Shown here: positions 1 through 7,910 of the stretch, piece by piece | Position numbering within the stretch: the first letter of the stretch is position 1 | Layout: each line of letters starts with the position of its first letter | Source: Calendula officinalis | Taxonomy: Eukaryota; Streptophyta; Magnoliopsida; Asterales; Asteraceae | NCBI GenBank assembly: GCA_963853835.1 | Contig: OY970830.1 | Location: 43,939,466-44,003,465, forward strand | Direction of reading: 5' to 3' | DNA length: 64,000 nt | Program-made: the position numbers and the translations under genes | The notes under the pieces: model-generated | What the model saw: the letters and a program-made list of their open reading frames with translations, nothing else | The model's database searches: none | Told to the model about the DNA's origin: nothing

Positions 1-1013
1 TTAGGAGATGGATGATCTGGTTGTTTATTTTTATTTTGCAGAGAAGTCTTTCTAATTTTATTAGTGGTAGACTTCTTGTCTTTGCCAACCAAAGACCTAG
101 TTGAAGTTGTCTTTTGTTTATCATGTTTTGAAGGAACAACTTTAACAGGTACTTTAGATGTCTCAGTATTTGATGTTTCTGTTCCTGCAACTTCTGTATT
201 TGATGAAACATGTGAGATAGAAGTTGTTTTATTATCATTATATAATTCAAAAGTTGTTGTATTAAATAATAATTCAAAAGGTGGAACAGCAGAAGTGTCA
301 TACTGAACTATTGGTAGCTCGGTATCAGAAATTTCTGTTATTTGAAATTCAATACTGAGTTCTTGTAGCTCAGTATAGCACTTTGAGCAGATGGAAGGAC
401 CAATAGGTTTTTCTAAAATTTCATTTTCTTCATCATCTGACTCAGTTTGACATCCAACTTCACATAAAGTTTTAGGTTTTACAAAATTAATAGGGTTCAT
501 AGTAGAAAACTCTTCAAATAAATCAGCAAAATTGTTCCTGCTTTTAAATTGAGGATCAACACCAAGTGCAGCCCTCACATTTTCTGGAAATTGTTCATTT
601 AAACATTTATTTAATTTTATTGAAGCATTTCCCCAAGATTTACACTGTTTTTCAAATTTCTCTTTTTCAAGTTTGTGTAAATGAGCTTTATCAGCTAATC
701 TTTGGTTAATGTCTTTTAAATCTGAAAAATTTAGTTCTAAATCTTTATATTTTGCTAGTTTATCCAAGTTTTCATTATTTACCCTTTCAAGTTCTTTAAT
801 TGTTAATTTAAAAGCTTTTTCTTTTTGTACAGAAGTTTTAAGATCAACAAGCATATACTCAAAAATCTTGGTTTTTTCATTCACTGAATAAGTTTGAAAG
901 GAACTTACCTTGTACAACTGAGTGGAATCCCAATCAGTATGAACACTCATCCTCTCAGCCTCTTTGATATCCTTTTCAAAGGAACTCTTCAAATCATCTT
1001 CAGTGAAAGCCAT
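1..1013 (-). CDS. Partial Gag-like coiled-coil protein, 3' end beyond the window
   Basis: An uninterrupted minus-strand frame runs from ATG at 1013-1011 to base 1, giving 337 codons with no stop, so the C-terminus lies outside the window. The first in-frame stop upstream is TAA at 1040-1038, nine codons before this ATG, which is the only upstream-bounded start. Residues ~50-145 are rich in Lys, Glu and Leu and look coiled-coil. C209 and C212 form an isolated CxxC. The last ~100 residues are Thr/Ser/Lys-rich low complexity. No enzyme motif is visible. The general look (charged coiled coil, CxxC, then a basic Ser/Thr tail) resembles the region after the Gag core in long plant Copia polyproteins; that is recall-based inference. 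A perfect donor-like AG|GTAAGT lies inside the frame (plus-strand complement at 901-912), but the frame stays open across it. It could instead be an exon of an unrecognised host gene. Confidence 0.6.
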   Translation of the reverse strand, partial: MAFTEDDLKSSFEKDIKEAERMSVHTDWDSTQLYKVSSFQTYSVNEKTKIFEYMLVDLKTSVQKEKAFKLTIKELERVNNENLDKLAKYKDLELNFSDLKDINQRLADKAHLHKLEKEKFEKQCKSWGNASIKLNKCLNEQFPENVRAALGVDPQFKSRNNFADLFEEFSTMNPINFVKPKTLCEVGCQTESDDEENEILEKPIGPSICSKCYTELQELSIEFQITEISDTELPIVQYDTSAVPPFELLFNTTTFELYNDNKTTSISHVSSNTEVAGTETSNTETSKVPVKVVPSKHDKQKTTSTRSLVGKDKKSTTNKIRKTSLQNKNKQPDHPSP

Positions 1014-1050
1014 AAAGGCTTTATTTTCAATCTCCTCTTAGGTAGTTTCT

Positions 1051-1097
1051 AAATCCCTCGGAAATGTGTATGAATTTCCGAGGGATTTCCTAGGGAA
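1051..1097. repeat. Dyad-symmetric ~47-bp motif, copy 1
   Basis: Starts AAATCCCTCGGAAATG and ends TTTCCGAGGGATTTCC plus TAGGGA. The arms CCCTCGGAAA and TTTCCGAGGG are exact reverse complements around a ~10-bp spacer. The same motif occurs five more times at 4373-4525 and 4833-4932, so copies lie on both sides of the dead reverse-transcriptase element. It lies 38 bp upstream of the minus-strand ATG at 1013. Subterminal palindromic repeats of this style are known from plant DNA transposons such as CACTA elements; no terminal inverted repeats were found here to support that. Confidence 0.75.
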
Positions 1098-1142
1098 TAT
1101 GGGAATGCTGAAATTGGGAGGAAAAAACCAAAAGTTCAATTT

Positions 1143-1975
1143 TTGAATCCCCCTTGTTTAAACAAGGGTTATGCCCCAAAACCAAAAGTAACCACCACTG
1201 TTGTAACAATCAGGAAGCCATTGAGTAATGTTGGTAAAATGACTTCCAACTGTAAGAATAAATTGGTGGATTCTCAACATTTGGAGCATAATAAACTAAA
1301 TAGGTTTAAACCTAACACTAATTTCGGCTCAGAGAATGTTTGTGGCCAAAAACCGAATTTTGACTCAAATCTTAGGAAGATGGGTTTGAATGTTGAGTTT
1401 GTGGAAAGAATATCTGAGGGGTTGGTTTTGGAAGCTAAGCTTCTTGATCTTGTTTTTAAAAATCCAATTACAACCGTCAACTGTATCCCCCATGGTTGTC
1501 GCCTCTCATTCTCTTTGGCATTGATAAATGTCCTTTACAAGGTGGTTGCCCAACCCGACTCTGTTGATGCGTGGGTAAGGTTTTTACTATTTCCACGTTG
1601 CACGCTTCAGGTGTGTAGGCCCGATAATAGACAAGAACGTAGGTCCGGTAATAGAAAATACAAGCAATAGAATTCTATCTTGGAATCTTTGGCTGCATGG
1701 GGGAAGATGATGGTATTACAACGTTAGTTAAAAATTTGTTAAATGCTTCTGAGTCAGGGCCTTTGGGCCAGGGTGATTCTCGGGCGCAGAGCACATCGAG
1801 TAAGACCAATGTTAGGCAGTGTATTCGCAAGGTAGCAGATGGGCATTTTTCTGTAGCAGTGAAAGTGCTTTCCTCTTCCGGTGTTGCTCCGTATGGTGAT
1901 GATACCATTAAAGCCTTAGAGGCTAAGCATCCTTACAAGACACCCCCCATCCATGCCGAGTCACACATTTTCTGA
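1143..1975 (+). pseudogene. N-terminal part of the reverse-transcriptase protein (broken)
   Basis: Frame 1143-1670 stays open for 175 codons and also reads open upstream towards 1083, so the true start is not visible. It stops at TAG 1668-1670. The coding thread then moves to the frame of 1697-1975, which starts MGEDDGITTLVKNLL and ends in a shifted tail. The shift back to the RT frame happens at the C6 run 1943-1948, a typical slip site. The segment contains a basic stretch (RPDNRQERRSGNRK) before the RT domain, possibly nucleic-acid binding. I recognise no catalytic domain. It is joined to the RT segment because the frames abut with only short overlaps and no intervening DNA. Confidence 0.6.
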
Positions 1976-3165
1976 GCCTCCCCTTGCAGCAGAGTTTGAT
2001 AGTGTCCTTTACTGCATTATAGCTTTCCCTAAAGGTACTTCATGTGGGAGAGATGGTTTGAGGGCACAACATATTTTAGATGCTATATGTGGTGAGGGTT
2101 CTGTTACTGCTACAGACCTCTTAAAGGCAATCACCTCAGTCGTTAATTTGTGGTTAGCTGGCAGGTGCCCGCCTATATTAGCTGAGTTTATTGCTTCTGC
2201 CCCTTTCATGCCACTCCTTAAACCTGATAATGGGATGAGGCCTATTGCGGTAGGCACTATTTGGAGGCGTTTGGTTTCCAAGGTTGCTATGATATGTGTG
2301 GGTAAAGATATGTCTAAGTACTTTGGTGATTTTCAGTTTGGAGTTGGAGTGTCAGGTGGGGCTGAGCCAGTTTTACACAGTGCGAATATGGTGCTAAGTG
2401 AATATCACATTGATGGGTCTCTTGCTATGCTTACAGTGGACTTCTCAAATGCCTTTAACCTTGTGGATAGACCGTCCTTGCTCCATGAGGATAGAGTGAG
2501 GTGCCCCTCTATATCATTATGGGTGAATTTCTTATATGGGCAGGCATCGAGGTTGTATATTGGAGACTCTCATATATGGTCTGCTACTGGGGTGCAATAA
2601 GGTGACCCTTTGGGACCCCTTCTTTTTGCTCTTGTATTGCACCCACTAATACATAAGATCAGAGATAATTGCAAGCTTCTTTTTCATGCTTGGTATCTTG
2701 ATAATGGGACTATTATTGGAGATGCACAAGAGGTGGCCAAGGTGTTAGACATTATAAGGGTTAATGGTCTAAATTTGGGTCTTGAACTTAATATCAAGAA
2801 GACAGAAATAACTTGGCCCTCGTGTAATGGAATGAAACTTCATGATGGTTTATTCCCTATCGATATCCGAAGGCCATCTTTGGGTGTGAAGCTTCTTGGG
2901 GGAGCTGTTAGTAGGGACCCAAATTTTATTAGTGGGTTGGCTATAAGGAGAGCTGCAAATGCTGTTGATTTGATGAGACTCCTTCCACAGTTATATGACC
3001 CACAGAGTGAGCTCCTTTTACTACGATCATGTATGGGTATTGCCAAACTCTTTTTTGGTTTAAGAACTTGTCAACCTCTTCACATGGAGGAGGCTTCTTT
3101 GGTCTTTGACAAAGGACTGCGTGAGTCGATTGAGAACATTGTAGTATGTGGAGGGCCCTTTCTTT
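1953..3165 (+). pseudogene. Reverse transcriptase domain, inactivated
   Basis: Read in one frame from 1953 to ~3165 apart from TAA at 2598-2600. RT motifs in order: GRDGLRAQH (finger region), PLLKPDNGMRPIAV, LTVDFSNAFNLVD with the first metal-binding Asp at 2439-2441, then GDPLGPLLFAL directly after the stop, and the YxDD box at 2694-2705. That box reads Tyr-Leu-Asp-Asn: the fourth codon is AAT where an active RT needs Asp. LELNIKKTEI and the thumb-like region follow. The premature stop falls inside the highly conserved (Q)GDPLGP motif. Frame changes around 3150-3165. RT identity is clear from motif order; activity is excluded by the stop and the Asp-to-Asn change. Confidence 0.88.
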
Positions 3166-4231
3166 GGAGTCTTACAGTGGCAAGTCACATCTTTACCCAT
3201 TCGATCCGGTGGTTTGGGTTTGTACTCGGCAAAAATGGTTTCCTCTTATGCTTTTGTGGCCTCGAGGGCCCAATCTTGGGTGCTTCAGGATCACATCTTA
3301 CGTGACAGTGGGATATGTTGTATGGACGACGATTATGGTTGTGCTTTGGCTTGTCTTCGTGATATGATTCCAAGCTTTGATTTTAGCGGCTTCACAAATA
3401 AGGAAACCGCCCCCTCTAAAGCCCAACAAACATTGGCGAGTGCCCTTTTTAGTGAAACGATCAAGGATATGGAAGTTCGCTTCGACATGAATGTGAGGCA
3501 GAAAGCGGTTTTCAATTGTTTACGGGGACCTCATGCCCAATATTTTCTTCTAGTTATTCCCATAGACGGGTTAGGTCAACATATGTCACCTGTGGATATC
3601 GTGCCATCCTTAAGTATCGTCTCATGATTCCATTATTTCCGGTTGATGCGTTATGCCCTGTTTGTCGCAAGGAAAGTTTGGATTCCTTTGGGGACATGCG
3701 GTTCATTGTAAAGAGCTCCCGGGATTCAAGTACCGACACGATATGGTTAGAGACGTCCTTTTTGACATATGTCGGCGTGCCGGGATCTCCGCTAAGAAAG
3801 AAGCTCCTGTGAACTTTTTGACCGACCCGTTGGATAGAAGATCCACTCTTAGACCTACTGACATTTTAGTTTTTTGATGGGTTGGGGGGAAACACACATG
3901 TGTGTATCTAACCGGAGTTTCTCCTCTCGTGGGTTTGAGTAGTCGGGGTGTTACGGTGGGACAAGCTGCTTTGAAAGCCGCCTCGTGTAAAGTGACAAAG
4001 CACGAGAAAGCATGCATTGAAAATCAACACGTGTTCATTCCTTTCGCATTTGATACTTTCGGTTTCCTTGCGCCTGAGGCGGTGGAGCTTCTTAACAGAG
4101 TCTAACGTGTTATTCATAGCAATGATATGACACCCAGATCTACAAATGTTGTTTTTAAAAGAATTAGTTTTGCAATTAAAAAAGGCATAGCGGTGCAACT
4201 TGTTGCCCGTTTGCCTTCTTTATCCATGTAA
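3148..4231 (+). pseudogene. C-terminal region of the RT protein: Cys/His cluster and possible nuclease-like domain
   Basis: The thread runs in frame 3148 to ~3590, shifts to the frame of 3516-3812 to ~3690, then to the frame of 3653-3877 and on to TAA 4229-4231, crossing stops at 3875-3877 and 4103-4105. CPVC (3654-3665) is followed after the shift by GHAVHC, so a CCHH/CCHC-type zinc cluster is likely. Next come RHDMVRDVLFD, LRPTDILVF and KHTCVYLTG. The spacing of zinc cluster, then RPxDI, then a hydrophobic strand carrying an acidic residue, resembles the restriction-like endonuclease end of R2-type non-LTR elements. Here the expected acidic position reads Tyr, so the site would be dead. The nuclease call is inference. 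Confidence 0.5.
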
Positions 4232-4264
4232 AAATGATATTTTGAAATGAAATGTCTTTTTTTC

Positions 4265-4285
4265 AAAAAAAAAAAAAAAAAAAAA
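4265..4285 (+). other. Poly(A) tail of the dead retroelement
   Basis: Twenty-one consecutive A residues begin 33 bases after the terminal TAA (4229-4231) of the RT pseudogene. Their position directly downstream of the coding end marks the 3' end of an inserted RNA copy and fixes the element's orientation as plus. Confidence 0.8.
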
Positions 4286-4372
4286 GAATTCTTGTATAAT
4301 GATGTTGTGAAAATTTTGGAACAAGAAAACGATGTATAAGCCTTAAAAAAGAAAACAAATTCTAATTGTTGG

Positions 4373-4525
4373 AAATCCCTAGGAAATGTGTAGGAAGTTC
4401 CGAGGGATTCCCTAGGTAGATTTTAAATCCCTCGGAAATGTGTACGAAATTCCGAAAGATTTCCTAAGTAATTTCTAAATCCCTCGGAAATGTGTAGGAA
4501 TATCCAAGAGATTTCCTAGGGAATA
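4373..4525. repeat. Dyad-symmetric motif, copies 2-4 in tandem
   Basis: Three head-to-tail copies start at 4373, 4425 and 4477, a spacing of exactly 52 bp. Copy 2 reads CCCTAGGAAA in its left arm; copies 3 and 4 keep CCCTCGGAAA but have degraded right arms (TTCCGAAAG, ATCCAAGAG). The linkers TAGATTTT and TAATTTCT resemble the TAGTTTCT that precedes copy 1. Confidence 0.75.
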
Positions 4526-4832
4526 TTTTGTTTTTTCCGTTTTCAAGGTCAAAATGTAATTTTTTCTGTCTCATATTTTGTAAAACTTGATGACATACAA
4601 AATTATTCTATATCACCAACTTATACATATCAACACATATACATCAATTTATAATGAATGAGAGAACTACCATTAGAGTTTGTTTCAACAATGACATGTG
4701 TGCATGTAAGTATATATAACTTGTAATATGATAAAACGAATGTCCTTAATGTATAATGATATTGTGAAAATTGTGAACAAGAAAATGATGTATAAGACTT
4801 AAAAAAAAAAGAAAATCAATTCTAATTGTTGG

Positions 4833-4932
4833 AAATCCATCGAAAATGTGTAGGAATTTCCGAGGGATTACCTAGGTAGTTCCAAAATCCCTCGGAAATG
4901 TGTAGGAATTTCCGAGGGATATCCCAGGGAAT
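4833..4932. repeat. Dyad-symmetric motif, copies 5-6 in tandem
   Basis: Copies start at 4833 and 4885, again 52 bp apart, inside the second ~450-bp unit. Copy 6 has perfect arms (CCCTCGGAAA / TTTCCGAGGG); copy 5 has a mutated left arm (CCATCGAAAA) and an intact right arm. Relative to the first ~450-bp unit one motif copy is missing. Confidence 0.75.
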
Positions 4933-5170
4933 ATTTTGTTTTTTCCCTTTTCAAGGTCCAAATGTAATTTTTTCTGTCTCATATTTCGTAAAACTTGATG
5001 ACATACAAAATTATTCTATATCACCAACTTATACATGTGCACACACGTATAGATATCTACACATATACATCGATTTATGTTAGAATGAGAGAACTACTGT
5101 TAGAGTTTGTTTCAACAGTGATATGTGTGGAAATAGAATGAGAGAACTACTGTTAGAGTTTGTTTCAAAG

Positions 5171-5287
5171 ATTTTGAAATCAAGGAGGTTGCTTGGACGC
5201 CAAGTTTGTTAAACTAGCTTACTTTAATTGGTGGAAAAGTTTACTAGACTTGGGAAATTTTTCGAAAACCGCAGATATAATCTAGGA
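5171..5287. other. Unique AT-rich junction before the satellite
   Basis: This 117-bp stretch separates the ~450-bp tandem units from the heptamer array. It contains no repeat, gene or motif that I recognise. The change from AT-rich unique DNA to the first TTGAGCC unit is abrupt at about 5287, with the first units already close to consensus. Confidence 0.6.
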
Positions 5288-5959
5288 CCTTGAGCCTTGA
5301 GCCTTGAGCCTTGAGCCTTGAGCCTTGGGCCTTGAGCCTTGAGCATTGAGCTCTGAGCCTTGAGCTTTGAGCCTTGAGCCTTGAGCCTTGAGCATTGAAC
5401 CTTGAGCCTTGAGCCTTGAGCCTTGAGCCTTGAGCCTTGAGCCTTGAGCCTTGAGCCTTGAGCCTTGAGCCTTGAGCCTTGAGCCTTGAGCCTTGAGCCT
5501 TGAGCCTTGAGCCTTCACCCTTGAGCCTTGAGCCTTGGGCCTTGAGCCTTGAGCCTTGGGCCTTGAGCATTGAGCATTGAGCTCTGAGCCTTGAGCCTTG
5601 AGCCTTGAGCCTTAAGCCTTGAACCTTGAGCCTTGAGCCTTGAGCCTTGAGCCTTGAGCCTTGAGCCTTGAGCCTTGAGCCTTGAGCCTTGAGCCTTGAG
5701 CCTTGAGCCTTGAGCCTTGAGCCTTGAGCCTTGAGCCTTGAGCCTTGAGCCTTGAGCCTTGAGCCTTGAGCCTTGAGCCTTGAGCCTTGAGCCTTCACCC
5801 TTGAGCCTTGAGCCTTGAGCCTTGAGCCTTGAGCCTTGGCCTTGAGCCTTGAGCCTTGAGCCTTTAAACCTTGAGCCTTGAGCCTTGACCGTTGAGCCTT
5901 GAGCCTTGAGCTCTGAGCCATGAGCTTTGAGCCTTGAGCCTTGACCCTTGACCCTTTAG

Positions 5960-7910
5960 TCTTGACCCTTGAGTCTTTTGTCTGAAGCCTTGAGGCTTGA
6001 GCCTTGAGCCTTGTTCCATGAACCTTGAGCCTTGAGCCTTGAGCCTTGAGCCTTGAGCGTTGAGCCTTGAGCGTTGAGCCTTAAGCCTTGACCCTTCACC
6101 CTTGACCCTTGAGCGTTGAGCCTTGAGCCTTGAGCCTGGAGCCTTCAGCCTTGAGCCATGTGCCTTGAGCCTTGACCCTTCACCCTTGAGCCTTGAGCCT
6201 TGAGCCTTGAGCCTTGAGCCTTGAGCCTTGAGCCTTGATCCTTGAGCCTTGAGCCTTGAGCCTTGAGCCTTGACCCTTGACCCTTGAGCCTTGAGCCTTG
6301 AGCTCTGAGCCATGAGCTTTGAGCTTTGAGCTTTGAGCCTTGACCCTTGACCCTTGACCCTTTAGTCTTGACCCTTGAATCTTTTGTCTGAAGCCTTGAG
6401 GCTTGAGCCTTGAGCCTTGTTCCATGAACCTTGCGCCTTGAGCCTTGAGCCTTGAACCTTGAGCCTTGGGCCTTGAGCCTTGAGCCTTGAGCCTTGAGCC
6501 TTGAGCCTTGAGCCTTGAGCCTTCACCCTTGACCCTTGACCCTTGAGCGTTGAGCCTTGAGCCTTGAGCCTTGAGCCTTGAGCGTTGAGCGTTGAGCCTT
6601 GAGCCTTGAGCCTTGAGCCTTGAGCCTAGAGCCTTGAGCCTTGAGCCTTGAACCTTGAGCCTTGTGCCTTGAGCCTTGAGCCTTGAGCCTTGAGCCTTGA
6701 GCCATGAGCCTTGAGCCTTGAGCCTTGAGCCTTGAGCCTTGAGCCTTGAGACTTGAGACTTCAGCCTTGACTCTTGACCCTGGCTCCTTGAGACTTGCGG
6801 CTTAAGCCTTGAGCCTTGAACCTTGAGCCTGGAGCCTTGAGCCTGCAGCCTGGAGCCTGGAGCCTTGAGCCTTGAGCCTGGAGCCATGATCCTTGAAACT
6901 TGAGACTTGAGCCTTGACTCTTGACCCTAGCTCCTTGAGACTTGCGGCTTAAGCCATGGGCCTTGAACCTTGAGCCTGGAGCCTGGAGCCTTGAGCCTCG
7001 AGCCTTGAGCCTTTGAGCCTGGAGCCTTGAGCCTCGAGCCTCGAGCCTCGTGCCTCGTGCCTTGAGCCTTGAGCCTTGAGCCTTGAGCCTTGAGCCTTGA
7101 GCCTTGAGCCTTGAGCCTTGAGCCTTGAGCCTTGAGCCTTGAGCCTTGAGCCTTGGGCCTTTGGCCTTGAGCCTTGAGCCTTGAGCATTGAGCTCTGAGC
7201 CTTGAGCTTTGAGCCTTGAGCCTTGAGCCTTGAGCCTTGAGCCTTGAGCCTTGAGCCTTGAGCCTTGAGCCTCGAGCCTTGAGCCTTGAGCCTTGAGCCT
7301 TGAGCCTTGAGCCTTGAGCCTTGAGCCTTGAGCCTTGAGCCTTGAGCCTTGAGCCTTGAAACCTTGAGCCTTGAGCCTTGACCGTTGAGCCTTGAGCCTT
7401 GAGCTCTGAGCCATGAGCTTTGAGCCTTGAGCCTTGACCCTTGACCCTTTAGTCTTGACCCTTGAGTCTTTTGTCTGAAGCCTTGAGGCTTGAGCCTTGA
7501 GCCTTGTTCCATGAACCTTGAGCCTTAAGCCTTGAGCCTTGAGCCTTGAGCGTTGAGCCTTGAGCCTTGACCCTTCACCCTTGACCCTTGAGCGTTGAGC
7601 CTTGAGCCTTGAGCCTTGAGCCTGGAGCCTTGAGCCTTAAGCCATGTGCCTTGAGCCTTGACCCTTCACCCTTGAGCCTTAAGCCTTGAGCCTTGAGCCT
7701 TGAGCCTTGAGCCTTGATCCTTGAGCCTTGAGCCTTGAGCCTTGAGTCTTGAGCCTTGACCCTTGACCCTTGAGCCTTGAGCCTTGAGCTCTGAGCCATG
7801 AGCTTTGAGCTTTGAGCCTTGACCCTTGACCCTTTAGTCTTGACCCTTGAATCTTTTGTCTGAAGCCTTGAGGCTTGAGGCTTGAGCCTTGAGCCTTGTT
7901 CCATGAACCT
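5960..7910. repeat. Higher-order repeat with TTTTGTCTGAAGCC landmark, ~1.48-kb period
   Basis: The landmark occurs at 5976, 6382, 7469 and 7854. The pair (5976, 6382) repeats as (7469, 7854), offset 1493 and 1472 bp. The neighbours CCCTTTAGTCTTGACCC, TTGTTCCATGAACC, CACCCTTGACCC and GAGCTTT recur in the same order. A third pair lies at 13337 and 13757. This landmark set is confined to the left third of the array and is absent after ~13.8 kb. Confidence 0.8.

Larger units (their letters stand above)
1098..4285 (+). mobile_element. Dead non-LTR-type retroelement copy with poly(A) tail
   Basis: A decayed reverse-transcriptase coding region (traced from at least 1143 to a stop at 4229-4231), a 33-bp 3' tail and 21 uninterrupted A residues (4265-4285) together look like a reverse-transcribed, integrated RNA. 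No LTRs flank it. The left boundary is approximate: similarity to the flanking palindromic repeat stops near 1098 and an open frame compatible with the element starts about there. No convincing target-site duplication was found. At least four in-frame stops and several frameshifts show that it is long dead. The YxDD-type RT and the C-terminal Cys/His cluster place it with LINE-like elements or a domesticated relative, not with Copia or Gypsy. Confidence 0.7.
4286..5170. repeat. Two diverged tandem copies of a ~450-bp AT-rich unit
   Basis: Copy A (about 4291-4740) and copy B (about 4745-5120) share in the same order: TATAATGAT, GTGAAAATT, GATGTATAAG, TCTAATTGTTGGAAATCC, the palindromic motifs, AATATTTTGTTTTTTCC, TTTTCTGTCTCATATTT, AAAACTTGATGACATACAAA, ATATCACCAACTTATACAT and GAGAGAACTAC. 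Copy A carries three palindromic motifs and copy B two. The terminal 33 bp (GAATGAGAGAACTACTG ... TTTCAA) occurs once more at about 5137-5169. Both copies show many substitutions, so the duplication is old. No convincing coding frame is present. Confidence 0.8.

Noticed and set aside
64..306. Plus-strand frames at 64-306 and 709-891
   Set aside because: They are antisense to the much longer uninterrupted minus-strand frame and have no recognisable features.
1669..4292. AGAATTCT at 1669 and next to the poly(A) at ~4285 as a target-site duplication
   Set aside because: Coding sequence of the same element appears to extend upstream of 1669, and eight bases is a weak match.
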